A stretch of 64,000 nucleotides of DNA. Source: Brachypterus glaber (lineage: Eukaryota; Arthropoda; Insecta; Coleoptera; Kateretidae). The notes beneath the pieces are model-generated. The model saw nothing but the letters and a program-made list of their open reading frames with translations, was not told the origin of the DNA and ran no database searches. Position numbers and translations under genes: made by a program. Where the stretch lies: positions 40,894,791 to 40,958,790 of the forward strand of contig OY294044.1 of NCBI GenBank assembly GCA_958510825.1. The letters are read 5' to 3'. Positions 11,083 to 23,384 of this stretch are shown here, piece after piece. The first letter of the stretch is position 1; each line of letters opens with the position of its first letter.

Positions 11083-11767
11083 GCGTGTCAAAAGTCAGTC
11101 CCTTCTTTAACTTTTGAACGACTTAAGATATTAACTTAAAATTTAAAACACCTAAACAGCATAAACCAAATAATTTTTTAGTATATATTTGATATGCTTG
11201 GGGGACACAATGGAGACAGGGGGACAAGGGCAGATTTTTTTTAAATAGAAAGGGGGGTCGTGTGATACATAATTTTAAAGCTTATAAAATTCTCTATTCA
11301 TCTATATAATTTTTAAGTTTTTAAACTTTTTTTGCTAAAAAATGCGATTTTTTAAGATTTTTTTGTAAAGTTTTAGTTACATCGCTCAAAATTAGTTTAA
11401 AAGTATAACTAATGTATTTGCATCATGCAATAAACTATTTTTCAAAAATTGTTTGATTTTTTTAAAGAAATTTTGACGAACATTCCCATATTTGGGGGTT
11501 TAAAATAACCTCGAAAATTGCTCCGAAAAAATAAAAAAATATGTTGGCAAATAAAGAATTTTATAAGCTTTAAAATGATGTATCACATGACGCCGCTTTC
11601 TATTTAAAAAAAAAAACCCCTTACCCCCGTCTATATCGTGCCTCCTAAGTATACTAAATATATACCAACAAATTATTTGGGTTATGTTATTTATGTGTCC
11701 CAAATTTCAAGTTGATATTTTAAGCCGTTCAAAAGTTAAAGGGGGGCGGACTTTTTACACGCTGTGT
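11083..11767. repeat. Fold-back repeat related to family B
   Basis: The left end acagagcgtgtcaaaagtc and right end gactttttacacgctgtgta are inverted copies. The arms carry cttgggggacacaatggaga and, inverted, a matching version near 11625-11660. There is no coding content; the open frame at 11500-11703 lies inside the right arm. Confidence 0.65.
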
Positions 11768-12183
11768 ATACCCGTATAACTAAAAAAAATGTTTTTAGGT
11801 TAATTTTTACCGTGTTACAATTGCGGCTTGGTTACATGTAGCGGTAACGGGAAGAGCTAGTCACCTCCTTTACAGTCGTAAAGGATATTAAAATATCGTT
11901 TGTTCTTTGAACTTCAAATGTGGCAAAAATATTCATTCCAACCCAAAACAAAAATCCCTAAACCAGTCATAAATTTAAATGTAAGTTTTTTTTTATTTTA
12001 GGGAAAAAAATGAAAAATAATAAGTAAAATGCTGCCTTAGTTTTTTTTAAAAACTTGAAAAAAATTTTTGTCAAAATTTAAATAAATTAAAAATATGTAT
12101 TATAATGATGGACCATTCTGATTAAAAAAGTTTATACAAATATTTCTAAAAATGCCTAGTTTTCGAGATATAAAAAATTTATA
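11768..12183. other. Intergenic, diverged repeat
   Basis: The part at about 12030-12170 is a diverged inverse of 6440-6560 (shared aaatttaaataaattaaaaat-type sequence). No gene is seen. Confidence 0.4.
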
Positions 12184-12655
12184 GAGGAAGGAGCCCTATT
12201 TTCGGGTGGGTTTTTAATTTCGGATAGTGGTCATTCTCCTAAGCTGTTTTAAATATCGCGCCAAATAGTACGTTTTTATTAATATCAAGACCCAAGCTAC
12301 CTACAGTGTATAATTTATTACTTTCCCAATGTTCCGCTAGATGGCCAGAAAAAAAATACTGTCAACGGCTTTATTTAGTTTTTTTTTACTCCTTCCAGAT
12401 TGGCATTTTTAAAGGTAAGTTCAAAGCTATTAGCATTAAAACTTTTTCTAAGCATGGCCAGTACCTACTAAACCTTCCCTATATCCCAAAATAAGTCTTT
12501 ATTTGCAATTAGGAATGTTATGTAAAATCTAACATAAAAAGTGAAAATTCCTAATTTCGGGTACCTGGGGGTACACAATTTCGGATATCCGAAATTAGGC
12601 GACTGTTATTTTTTCATGTTTTTCAATCATTTTTTTGTATTTTCATAGCAAGAAT

Positions 12656-14710
12656 ATGCCTCGTAAAGGTGTGAAGCATGTTAATTGGAATCCGGACCAG
12701 ATGCGACGGGCAATGGAAGCTATTTAGAATAAAGAAATGGGTTATCTCAAAGCATCTAAAACCTTTTTAGTACCAAAGTCTACTTTGGAGGACTACGTCA
12801 AACGAGACCTAACACCAGAGCAAGTAATTGCTATAAAAATAGGTAGAAAACCGGTGCTGACAAAGGAAATGGAGGAAGATTTAGTTTCCTATTGTTTGGA
12901 GATGGACAGAAGGTACTATGGTCTGAGTAGAGCGGATGTAAGGCGACTTGCTTTCCAGGTAGCGATTAAAAATAGAATTATACATCCTTTTCATACTGAA
13001 CAGGCCGGCAAAAAATGGCTAAAAAATTTTCTAAGGCGTCATCCAGAATTATCGTTCAGAAAGCCTTAAGGTATTTCAAAATGCAGAATCAAGGGATTTA
13101 CACCTGAAAAAGTAGACCAATTTTTCGATCATCTCGAGCCAGCAATGGAAAAAATAAAGCACAATCCGGCAAGAGTCTACAATGTCGATGAAACTGTAAT
13201 CACCTCAGTCCAGTCGAAGTTTACACGTGTTATTACCTTGAAGGGGAAAAGACAAGTTGGTGCTTTAACAGCAGCGGAACGGGGAGCATTAGTGACAGTG
13301 GTTATGTGCATGAACGGCGCACGAGGCTTTGTACCTCCGCTATTTGTTTTTCCTCGTAAAAACATGAAGCTCGAACTAATGGATGGGGCACCACCCGGAT
13401 CAATCGCTGCTTGTCACCCATCAGGGTGGATTCAGTCCCATATTTTTACGCAGTGGCTACAACACTTTATCAAAAATGTAAAACCCACTAAAGACGACCC
13501 TGTTCTTCTAATTTTGGATGGCCACTATAGCCATACCAGAAATTTGGACATCATCGATTTGGCGCGAAATAACTACGTAACGATTGTATGCTTGCCGCCG
13601 CATACTTCGCACAAAATGCAGCCATTAGATTTGGCCTTTATTTCCCCATTCAAAACATATTACTCACAGCAAATTCAAATGTGGTTAAGAACCAATCCAG
13701 GTCGAAATCTAAGCTCTTTCCAGATATGCAAATTAATGTGCCCTGCATATTTAAAAACGGCTACTGCAGAAGTTTCTGTACATGGCTTCCGCAAATCTGG
13801 TATATTTCCCACAAATAGGAACATTTTTTTGGAGCTGATTTCATCATCGAGCGACAAAGAGAAAGAGCGCCAGAAGTTGAGCAAGAAAATGAAGCTGCCA
13901 CACCAACTATAAGCAGGAAGATAACACCACTACAGGGGATACAAATTCGACAAACCACACCTTCAAAACAGGTTCTACAAGACCAATTTCCTGAAAGAAC
14001 GCCAGAAGTTGAACAAGAAAATGAGGCTGCGACGCCAACTGTAAGAAGGAACATAACACCACTACAGGAGATACAAAATCAGCAAACCACACCATCAAAA
14101 CAGGTTCTACAAGACCCGCCTGATAAAATTATTAAAATTGTGGATTTTAGTCCTCTACCATCTTCCACAACCCCCACAAATAAAGGTAGAAAATCTCGCC
14201 AAGGTTCTAGTTGGGTAATAACAAGTTCCCCATACAAAACACAACTTGAAGAAAGTTTACGAGAAATAGAAAAAAAGAAATCTTTGAAAAACAAGACAAA
14301 ATCCAACTTAGGAGATAAATCTAAAAAGCAGGACAAGAAAAAGTTAGGAGATAAATCTAAACAGCAGGAAAAGAAAAAGTTAGGAGATAAATATAAACAG
14401 CAGGACAAGAAAAAGTTAGGAGATAATTCTAAAACGCAGGACAAGAAAAACACAAATAAGAAAAAGAAAGTAGTGGAGATAAGCAGTGATAGTAGTGGCC
14501 AGGAAGAACCCACTTTGAACGATGATTCTGATATGTAGGTTGAGGAAGCAGATGTTGAATGTATGTATTGCGGAAGTTTATTCTCAGAAGATTCACAAGG
14601 TGAAAAATGGATAAAATGTATTAATTGCTACAGGTGGGCACATGAAGACTGTGCCAACAGCGACAAAAAAAAAAGATTTTGTATGCGATATGTTTTGTTT
14701 GGACTTCTAA
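12656..14710 (+). pseudogene. pogo-type transposase with C-terminal PHD-like finger, inactivated
   Basis: Cut-and-paste transposase of the pogo/Tigger class. The N-terminus (MPRKGVKHVNWNPDQMRRAM) fits a pipsqueak-type helix-turn-helix. A CENP-B-type DNA-binding segment follows (RYYGLSRADVRRLA to KNFLRRHPELSFRKP). The DDE_1 catalytic core has Asp in VYNVDET (13187), LILDGHYSH (13517) and QPLD (13628), a DDD triad. After it come a duplicated TPEVEQENEAATPT unit, a Lys-rich tract of 12-residue repeats (KKLGDKSKQQ type, 14310-14450) and a Cys/His finger (CMYC, then KCINCYRWAHEDC, then VCDMFC). Damage: TAG at 12725, TAA at 13067, frame change near 13860-13870, TAG at 14536, frame change in the A run near 14670. 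All of this lies inside the TIRs of the 12184-16894 transposon. Confidence 0.88.
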
Positions 14711-15033
14711 GTTTTTTAATAATATCCTTAAGTTTTTAAATAATAATAATAATCTTAAGTTTTTTAATAAGAACAATAATCTTAAGTATTTTTAATAATA
14801 ATCATCTTAAGTTTTTTAAGACACCACCATATTTTTTTTGCTTAGTCAAAATTACTTTTTAAGTTTTGAAATGTTCGCCTAATTTCAGATGTCCGAAATT
14901 AAGACACCACCATATCCGAAATTTAGCATCCGTTTTTTAATTCTATTAAAAGGTTCAGTTATGTGTTAAAAATTTTTAATAACCAGATTCATTAGAGTAA
15001 AGGGCTTTTTCCTTTACTTTCTGTTTCCCTAGA

Positions 15034-16796
15034 CTCCCAGTAAACACTCCTGGTACGGTAAACTGCACGGCCATTGCCGGCATCGACGGCTATATCATGG
15101 CAACGGCATGCCATTGCCTGTAGGATACTTTTAAGACGTTGGCGGAATGGCAATGACTGTTAGGGGGCAAATGATAATGGCCCATTAATGGGTAACTGCT
15201 TGTATTTATTTCGAGATTTATTTATTATTTGATATCCCTTTGGCGATAATATTTATTTTTACTATAGTATATTTGTATACGCGAAATATGTCTATAGAAA
15301 TAATGAAATTTTGCAAAAATAAATAACTAAAAAGATTAAAGTGTGTAGATAATTATATTTATAACCTATATAACTAGTTAAATTACAAAATATTTTTAAT
15401 ATATAACGGTATTTTTACAGAAAATATAGCACTTAAGAGCTTAACTAACTTATAATAATAATTAAGTTAATTATAATTATAACCTATAAGTTAATTAAAT
15501 TAATGTTAGTTAGCTCAATAGTTTGTAGAGATTTATATCAAATTTAAATTTCCCGCCTTTCTGCCATGACGCGGAAATAGTTTCAGTGCCAGCTGCATCA
15601 AGTAATTTATGTAAAAATGTGTTTGTTAAGAAAATATTATTAAATCTACAATCGTTATAACTTTTGATATTGATTTTACAATGGAAAGTTAGTATATGTG
15701 ATGTAATTTAGTGGTTGAATCTGGATTAGGGTTATCCACATGTTTTTGAGGTTATGATAGAAGAAATTTTATTTATTTGAAACAATTATAACACTTGTAT
15801 CTGGTCAAAAAGGACGAAGTTCAAGACTATAATTGACCAAAAGGTCATAATGAAGAGAAGAAGAGAAGTGTGGTGTTTGGAAGTTGTTTTGCTTTTTGCT
15901 CGGCTTTGTTCTTATATTGAATTTTTCTTAATAGAATGGAAGGAAAACGGTATGTATAAATTTATTACGATATCTAACTGCTTTATTGGATAGATCGCCT
16001 GTTGTATGATGGTTTTTGTACTAAAAATTTCACACAACTGTTATGGTAAAATACGGTAAAGTTTTAATATACCTAATATATATAACAATTAGCTAATTTT
16101 AATATCTCGCGACAGGAATTACAGGGCTATACTAATATTGGATATTTCTTCTTAAAAATATTTAACATGAAATTAGATTTCTGCAAATATAATCTGCATT
16201 GTTTGACTTAACTAAAATTTACACTTAAGTAGGTATCAATTCTATTTGCAGCTTATCTGGATTTTCAATCAAAAATAAAAGACAAAAGAGGAGATTGCTA
16301 AATTTGCAGGTGGAGGAAACATTGAAAATAGCAAAACTTAAAGCTATCGTGAAATCTTTATCTCCACTTAGCATTCCACGTCAGGAAACCTCAAATGAAG
16401 AGAAGAAGAATGCGGCAGTGAAAGAAGAAGAAGTTTAAGAAAATAATGTTTTTCTGTTTATTTTTTATTTTTGAAATATATTTTTTATGTATATTTTTTT
16501 TGTATTTTTTACACCCTGTCACAATATTTCTATTAGTATTATGTTGCTGGGCCATTAATGGCATTCGGTATATTACCAGCATGGTTCAATTATAAAAAGG
16601 CACTGGGCCAGCATTTTTTATTAATATTGGGCCAGTGCTGGGCCATTGCTGGCGAGTGGCGGCTAAGTAACCGACGGCAAACTGTTTACCGACCGGTCAT
16701 ATTAACGCCGGGCCATTGATGTATACAAATGATGGCCCGGACCGGCAACCATGTGAATCGCCAGCAATGGCCCATGCATTAGTGTTTACTGGGCTG
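15034..16796 (+). mobile_element. Nested DNA transposon with CCCAGTAAACACT ends
   Basis: The left end CCCAGTAAACACT and right end AGTGTTTACTGGG are exact inverses. Both subterminal regions are rich in GGCCATTG / CAATGGCC units (for example gccattgccggcatcgacgg near 15080 and ctgggccattgctggcg near 16640), unlike the AT-rich interior. It sits in the 3' part of the pogo element. I could not find a clean target duplication. The interior carries a possible spliced mini-gene, and a stretch at 15640-15840 resembles 40950-41170. Confidence 0.65.
15936..16438 (+). CDS. Putative two-exon small gene in nested transposon
   Basis: Exon 1 (15936-15949) is a start codon and MEGKR up to a consensus donor GTATGT. 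Exon 2 (16252-16438) follows the acceptor tctatttgcag. Joining them keeps the frame exactly and gives 66 residues: MEGKRLSGFSIKNKRQKRR, a Leu/Lys amphipathic stretch (LLNLQVEETLKIAKLKAIV), then an acidic/basic tail ending VKEEEV and TAA. The 302-bp intron is AT-rich. It is basic near the N-terminus, so nucleic-acid binding is possible. I do not recognise the family. The match of start, donor, acceptor and phase could be chance at this size; no expression evidence is available from sequence. Confidence 0.4.
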
Positions 16797-17096
16797 TAAG
16801 GTATGTGATAAAGTAAAGAAAAGTTATTTCCACAATTTCCATTCAAAAATGAAAGTCATTTTCAAAAGCTATCCGAAAATAGGGCTCCTTCCTCTAAAAT
16901 AATTAAACTAAAAATCCTTAAAAATTTTGAAAATTATTTTGTATCCCTTATTTTTACTGTTTCATGTTTGTTTTGAGTAAAAAAGTTTATATAAACATGT
17001 GCTTAGTTTCTTAGTTTCGGATTTATTGGCCTTTTTACTGTAAAATGCATTGCCAGTCCGTCAATGAAAGAAACCTCGACTTGCCGCGATACACAG

Positions 17097-17255
17097 GGTT
17101 ATTCTTTTAAATGGTACAGTGCCTAACTTTTAAACGGCGTAAGATATCGAATTAAAATTTGGAACAGGTGTATTGCATAATATAAGCTATATTTTAAGGT
17201 AAACTAAAATATATCATTTAAAAGGCTTTACAATGGAGATTTCTCCCGTTAGATT
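17097..17255. repeat. Repeat starting CAGGGTTATTCTTTTAAATGG
   Basis: The segment from acagggttattctttt to ttaaaatttgga is repeated at 57594-57660. Its later part resembles the family B arms. It is probably one terminal region of a MITE family. Confidence 0.45.
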
Positions 17256-17319
17256 AGACAGGGACAAAAGTTCTACCCAAAAAGGATAGAAGACATACAT
17301 ACACTCCCACTTCCACCCA

Positions 17320-17585
17320 ACCAAACAAATTCTGTATTTGTTCTTTGTTGAACAAATACAATATTTACTTGGCCGGGCGAAAAGTGTAACTATTTATTTT
17401 TATTAAAGAAATTACTGGCGCCATCTAAATTTTAGTAGAATTATCTTATTCTACAGATTCACATTAGCTATGTTCGTTCATGCTGCTCACTGCTACACTT
17501 TCCGGCCAACCAAATAAATACCGTATTTGTTGTATGAAAAAAAAATACAGTATTTATTTGGTTGGCTGGAAAGGGTAGCACAAAT
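17320..17585. repeat. Two adjacent hairpins with shared arm motif
   Basis: Hairpin one (about 17318-17395) and hairpin two (17487-17581) both contain inverted ttggttgg/ccaaccaa-type arms around AAATACNGTATTTATTTGG sequence. The outer motifs GAAAAGTGTAAC and GCTACACTTTCCGGCC are related in inverse, so the whole may be one small fold-back element. Confidence 0.5.
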
Positions 17586-17919
17586 GAGATAGAGATAGGG
17601 TAGACGTCTTTTGTTTCATAATTCTAGTTGTAGAGAGCTCTATTGTCTATACAACGGTATATTAATTTTTTTTAATTTTAAATTATATTGAATAGTTATA
17701 TTTAGTAACGAACGTATGGATCCATAGTAGGGATTATATTTATTTTATTATTAGTTATATTTAGATTTAAATTGTTAATAAATTATAATTATTAATGGAT
17801 TGTGAAAATACGCCCTTAATAACTGTCGAATCAAGTCTAATATCAAAACTATAAACAATAGATCAATTTAAATTATTATTAGGGTAATCTATATTTGCAT
17901 AAATTGATATTATAAATAA

Positions 17920-18212
17920 ATACTCCCAACCCCACTAAACCAACATGAAAAATTTAATTAACAACCTCCTATTTTTATACTCTTAAATTAAAGGGAAAAT
18001 AAAGTTCTTTATTAATAAATTAAAAAATATGTTATTGAACTTGAAGGGCAGGTTACATTTTTATTAAAATTAACTAGATAAAGGAAGGGGTAAAGCGATT
18101 TAATTTTTTTTATAACCTACATAAAGCATTAATGATACCCCCTAATATAAAACATAAAAGTAAGGGGGTTGCTATTTAAGATTTTGGAGTTAGTTAGTTG
18201 GGAGTATGGGCG
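17920..18212. repeat. Short MITE-like element, ACTCCCAAC ends
   Basis: ACTCCCAAC at the left and GTTGGGAGT at the right are exact inverses, and ttataa(a/t) sequences flank both. About 290 bp separate the outer edges. Interior is AT-rich and non-coding. Confidence 0.35.
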
Positions 18213-18493
18213 TCAAATTTATAATAATACTAAGTACTGTTTACCGTACCCTCTTCCCCGAGGAGTTATTTTGACTTTTCTAACCTCACTACTACAGTGG
18301 GCCCCAAAAAACTTAAATTACTGAGATTGGTGAGTTCTTACCTTTATATATTTTTTATTTTTTAATTTTAACTTTATATACTTTTAATTTTAACTACCTT
18401 TATATATTTTTTAATTTTAATTAGATTAGTTTTTCATTCGTTTCCAATGCAATGTATATTATTAACATAAATGTATCTCTGATTGTTGCAGCC

Positions 18494-18528
18494 CTGAGGA
18501 AGTTCGAATAATGCACGAAACGTAGGCA
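18494..18528 (+). ncRNA. Weak hammerhead-like motif
   Basis: CTGAGGA and GAAACGTAGG are present in the right order, with GCC and GGC able to pair on the outside, but the stem II between them is poor. It may be a diverged Penelope 3' end. Confidence 0.18.
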
Positions 18529-18649
18529 ACCTACCAATTTGTTTTTTTTTTCTGCGATATCCTATACCTCAGGACCACATTACTATTTACACATAAGGAT
18601 ACGATAACATAATAATTAGTTAATTTATTTATTTTTTTACACGATTGTA

Positions 18650-20640
18650 ATTTTGGTATGGATAGAAAGATAATAAAAATTTTCATGAAAAAGGTAACCT
18701 CCATTTTTTTATAAAGATAACAAAATACTCGCCACTATGACGTCTTTTTATTAGTTTATAGGCAAAGCCTTGTACTTTTTAATAACGATTTACGTTCACT
18801 TAGAGCATAAAAAAATGTCGGTCACCAGTTAAGATGCGCAATACTGCTTATAGTTCAGTAAAATTAGTCAAAATTCATATAAAAATTCGATTCGGGTAGC
18901 CATATGGAAAAATTGATATATTTATTGATAACATATTTGGGATTTCAAGTCATCCAACTTTGAAAGGGTGGAATTTTGTTTAAACAATAGTTTTATGTAG
19001 TATAATCGGGAAAAAATCTTTTAAGATAGTTCAGAGACTTTTTGCTAATGTGTGTTTTTTTAAATTTTCTACACTATTAGAATACTAAAAAGCGGTGAAT
19101 TTGACATCTGGTAAGTTACAATCGGTTAATAATTTGTTTAAATAATTGTAAAAAAAAACGATCAAAATTTCAAAATTTTTAAATCACATTAAACCATGGT
19201 TTAAACAATGTTCCACCTTTTCATAATTGGATGGCTTGAAATCCCAAATATCTTATCAATAAATATTTCGATTTTTCCACATGGCTACCTGAACCGAATT
19301 TTCGACGATTTTGTCATATTTTACTGGACTATTAGGCAAACGCAAGTATGTGCAGAATAGTTTGATAATACATACGAAGGCTTAAAAATATTTTGTCAAA
19401 CATAAAAATATACCATGAGCAATAGGGTTTGTTGGAATATATTTATGCGCAAAAGTGTAATACATAGTGTAATATTATGACAATTTTGTAACCAGTGTCG
19501 GACTTGTTTAAATCGTATATGATGTTTTCTTTTAGTAGCTTTTGTCAATTATTATGTTTTTGTATATTACTTGAGCAATAATTGGCATTTGGCCTCTGCT
19601 CTTCTATTTTTTTAATAAAAATAATTATAATACATGCACACAAATGCGCAAGAGTGTTCTGGCAAACATATACAAATATACTATGAGCAGTAGGGTTTGG
19701 CAAAACATATGTATGCGCAGAAGTGTTTAATAATACATTTAAACGCGCAAAAAGTGTACTGAAAAAAAATATAAAAATATACCATGCTCCGTAGGGTTTG
19801 GTGTAAGAAACGTAGACGAGCTTATTAATACATACGAATGCGCAAAAGTGTTCTGGAAAACATATATAAATGAACCATGCGCAGATAGGTTTGATGAAAC
19901 ATATTTATGCGCAAAAGTGTTTAATAATAAAAAGAAATGCGCAGAAGTGATCAGGCAAACATGTGGAAAAATCAATGCGCAGATATGTTTGGTAGAACGT
20001 TCTAATGCGCAGAATTATTTAATATTACATACGAATGTGCAAAAGTGTTCTGGCAAACCTATACATTGTATACTATACAAATATACCGACACTTTTGCGT
20101 ATTGGTGGAACATACTTATGCGCAGATGTGTTTATTAATACATACGAATGCCCAAAAGTAGTTCTGGGAAACGCATAGAAATATAACGATGCGCAAAAAT
20201 TTTTGGTTGAACATACTTATGCGCAGAAGTGTTTATTAATACATAAGAATGTGCAGAAGTGTTTGCAAATATACCCACGCGCATTAGTGTTTGGTAAAAC
20301 ATACTTATACCGTATAAGTTATACGCAGAAGTGTTTAATAATACATACAAATTTGATAGAAATACTTACGCGAAAAAGTGTTTAATAATACATACGTATG
20401 CGCAGAAGTGTTTTGGCAAACATATGCAAATATACTGATGCGCAGTAGTGTTTGCTAAAGGATACTTATGCGCAGAAGTGTTGATTCATACATACGAATA
20501 AGCAGAAGTGTTCTGCATGATCAGTTGCTAAAGGTGGGAAAATGTAAAGGAAGTGTGACAAAAATTGTGTAGCATTTCCACTATTCCACTACTGTGCTTG
20601 TCTAAAATAAAAATATTTTTAAACGCTTTTAAGTTTAATA
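18650..20640. mobile_element. Minisatellite-bearing interspersed element, copy 1
   Basis: The left flank (aacaaaatactcgccactatg through tgtcggtcaccagtt) and the right flank (agttgctaaagg through ttccactattcc) match those around the second array at 23385-24510. The tandem array therefore travels as part of a larger dispersed unit. Left and right ends proper are not resolved, and no protein is seen. Confidence 0.6.
19390..20515. repeat. Diverged TGCGCA minisatellite array
   Basis: Units begin with TGCGCA and continue in three flavours: aaaagtgtttaataatacat, aaaagtgttctggcaaacat and gtagggtttggtggaacat. The three together make a roughly 99-bp higher-order unit. This array is more diverged and irregular than the one at 23.6 kb. 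Open frames across it exist only because the period is a multiple of three. Confidence 0.8.
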
Positions 20641-22189
20641 TATTTTAACTTTTAACCAATCAGATTAAAATTACACTGATAATTTTACGTGTGATATTAT
20701 CAGAACTGCGGATATTTTTATCAAATTTAAAAAATATTATTTACAAAGGATAAGTTAATTTAGAAAAAGTATCTTTCTCAAAGACTTTGACAAGTGTAAA
20801 ACCATATTTTTCCATTTGTATTAGCTAATGGAAACAATATTGTTATATATGCTTTTTTGTCACTTTTCACATTAGAATTTATCATAAATCAACCAGAAAA
20901 ACAACTTTTAAGAGAAGCTCTTTCAGTTGTCGCATTTATTTTACAATTGAATTTTAAAGTTTTATTAAATTATTAACCTAAGGAGCAGGTTATTTTTCAA
21001 GAAAATAATGTAATCGCTTTTTCTGATTATTTAATGCTTAATATGAAATGCTTTATACAAAGAAAATCATTAAATTTATAGCTAATCTCATTGTTTTATG
21101 CAAATCTAGCAACGTCGCAACACTATAGAAACAAAAGTTCGCGCAAGTGTTTCTACACAAAAAAAATAAAATATCAACAATTCCATTACCTCTAGTAGTA
21201 ATACAGTCAATAGCTTTTTGAAAAACTCTAAACACAACACTTCACTTTAATATATAAAATAAAGGAGTAAATACACGCTAAATATAAAATTCATTTAAAA
21301 CTTTCTCCCCGTAGTATTTTAATTTTTAAAAATAACACATGTATTAAAATATGTTTATTTTATGTAACCAAACTTTTCAAATTTCTGGTGGGTAACGTCG
21401 GTGATATAAGTCTAAATAATTTTTTCTATAGTTATAACATGCTTATGGGGCACAATAGAGGCAGGGGGCAAGGGAGACTTTTTTATATGCATTTTTTATA
21501 TTAATACAAATCATTTTAAAGCTTATTAAATTCTCTTTTCGAACATATAATTTTTATTTATTTTTTTTTAATTTTTAAAGGTGTAAAATTTTAATTTTTT
21601 TTGTTAAAAACAGCAATTTTTTTTTGGATATTTTTTTTAATTTTCATTTTAATTTTTTAAAATTAATATAATTATATTTATCATAAAATTTATCATTAAA
21701 CAAAAATTATTTGATTTTCTTTTAATTTTGATGAAAATTCCCATTTCACAAATTCAAATAGGGCAAGATCTTGTTCATTTAATTTGTTATCGATCTCGCA
21801 CTTCTTTTACCATCGCTGTGATAAATTAGTAAGTGGACAAATTCTTAATTTCTATTGGTTGATTTAAGTATGAATTATATTCTCACACGCATTCCCAAAA
21901 ATATCCATTTAAAAGTTTAAGTTTATATTATACTGTAGATACTATTTTAATTAAAAAAAAAAAAATCTTTGTAAGTACAAATTAACTTTATGTTATGTTT
22001 TGTATATTAATTACGCTCATATGCGAAAATATACCTATGTATTGTAATTATAATTGGTATATAATGTAATGTTTATTTTCTATTTAGTCACGTAGTAGTA
22101 TATTTATTTTATTAATTAATTTGTATTTTATGCCAATGCATTATAATCGGAGTACCGGATTATGTTGATTTAATTAATTATACTTGATA
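20641..22189. other. AT-rich intergenic with family B fragment
   Basis: A family B-like stretch is recognisable at about 21420-21540 (cttatggggcacaatagagg, then aaagcttattaaattctctt). No gene is seen in the rest. Confidence 0.4.
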
Positions 22190-23119
22190 ATAATTCTGGC
22201 CTCCTAAGGAGGAAAGCGGCAAATCCAAAATTTTGGAAAAATGAGTTTTTGGTACCAAAAGTCTTAGAATTTAATTTACTTTTCATTAAATTTATTTAAA
22301 AAAATATATTAAGGGCCAAAAGGGAACTTTTAAGTTCCCAATTTGCGGCATTTACAGAATTTATATCGATCTACAGAGGCAAAATGCGGCATTTACACTT
22401 TGCCGAGTGTTTTACCGCATTCTTCCTCCGTTGGCCTGTTGGATTTTTAATAGTTTAATTTTTTTGATTTTAATTTTTTTCACCTACTGATTATTACGTC
22501 TTTTTTTTAATTTACAATTTATTTTCACCCATTACTGGCTTTAATTAGTTTCTTTATAATACTGAAGCAAGCCTGTCTGATTTTAAACATTTCTTATCGT
22601 AAAATAATAAAGCAGTGCAGGTTTTTCCTGAAAATCTAGTTCTTGAGAGTACTATAAGTTAAATTAAATTAATTAAATTATTTTTTTAATTTTTTTAAAC
22701 AATCTACTTTTTTTACTTTCAAAGTTTAAGAGACAGCATTTTTTTGTTGTACTTTAAAAATTTAAAAGAAAATCGATATATCTACTAGTAGGTATATTAA
22801 AATACTATTTGTTATGTTTTAATTATAACCTATCATTATATATTTTTTTATTCAAATCTACTTATATGTTTAAAGAATTTTAAATAAATGCTATTTTTTA
22901 TGCATTCTATAGGTATATTTTTTTATTTTAAAAATATTTTTTGAAAATACTTTGAAAAATAATTTTTCGGAAAAAAAATGTATTTTTACTTTTATATTTT
23001 AGAATTCTAAAATTAAAAGTATTGAAATACACATTTTTTGTTTCAATTTTTTTTTTCCGATTTTTTCACATTTCTCGACGTTTTCGAAGTTTTTAAGACT
23101 TTTGAGACCATGTTAAACA

Positions 23120-23225
23120 AATACCTGTCTGTCTGCCTGTCTGTCGGTCTGTCTGTCTGTCGGTCTGTGAACACGATAACTCGGGAAAGACAAATCGTAG
23201 CGATTTGAAATTTGGAGGGTATATT
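23120..23225 (+). repeat. CTGT-linked module, short version
   Basis: A short, imperfect CTGT/CGGT run is followed by gaacacgataactcgggaaa and gcgatttgaaatttggaggg. The same order (CTGT run, then acgataa-like, then aaatttgg-like sequence) follows the giant array at 51753 and recurs inverted at 52300-52490. It looks like the seed from which the giant array grew. Confidence 0.55.
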
Positions 23226-23384
23226 TGCGTAGTGAATATCTCGGCGGGGATTAAAATTGGGGTATGTGGGTAGGGAAGAAGGGGGTCAAAGGGGCCAAAA
23301 AAAGTTAATTTTTGGTATTTTTTAAAAAAATTTTATCGTTCAATTATAATTTTAGCATATATAGGAAGGTAATAAAATTTACCA

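Larger units (their letters stand above)
12184..16894 (+). mobile_element. pogo/Tigger-type DNA transposon, full length
   Basis: The left end reads GAGGAAGGAGCCC and continues to TTTTCGG; the right end at 16873-16894 is its exact inverse, CCGAAAATAGGGCTCCTTCC plus TC. Both ends are flanked by TA (12182-12183 and 16895-16896), the duplication made by the Tc1/mariner/pogo group. The body holds a pogo-type transposase relic. A different element is inserted at about 15034-16796, so the original transposon was near 2.9 kb. Further subterminal ttcggat motifs are seen on both sides (12222, 14900). Confidence 0.88.

Noticed and set aside
14079..14513. Minus-strand frame of 144 codons rich in Leu, Ser and Phe
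   Set aside because: It is the antisense shadow of the Lys-rich repeat tract of the pogo-type transposase.
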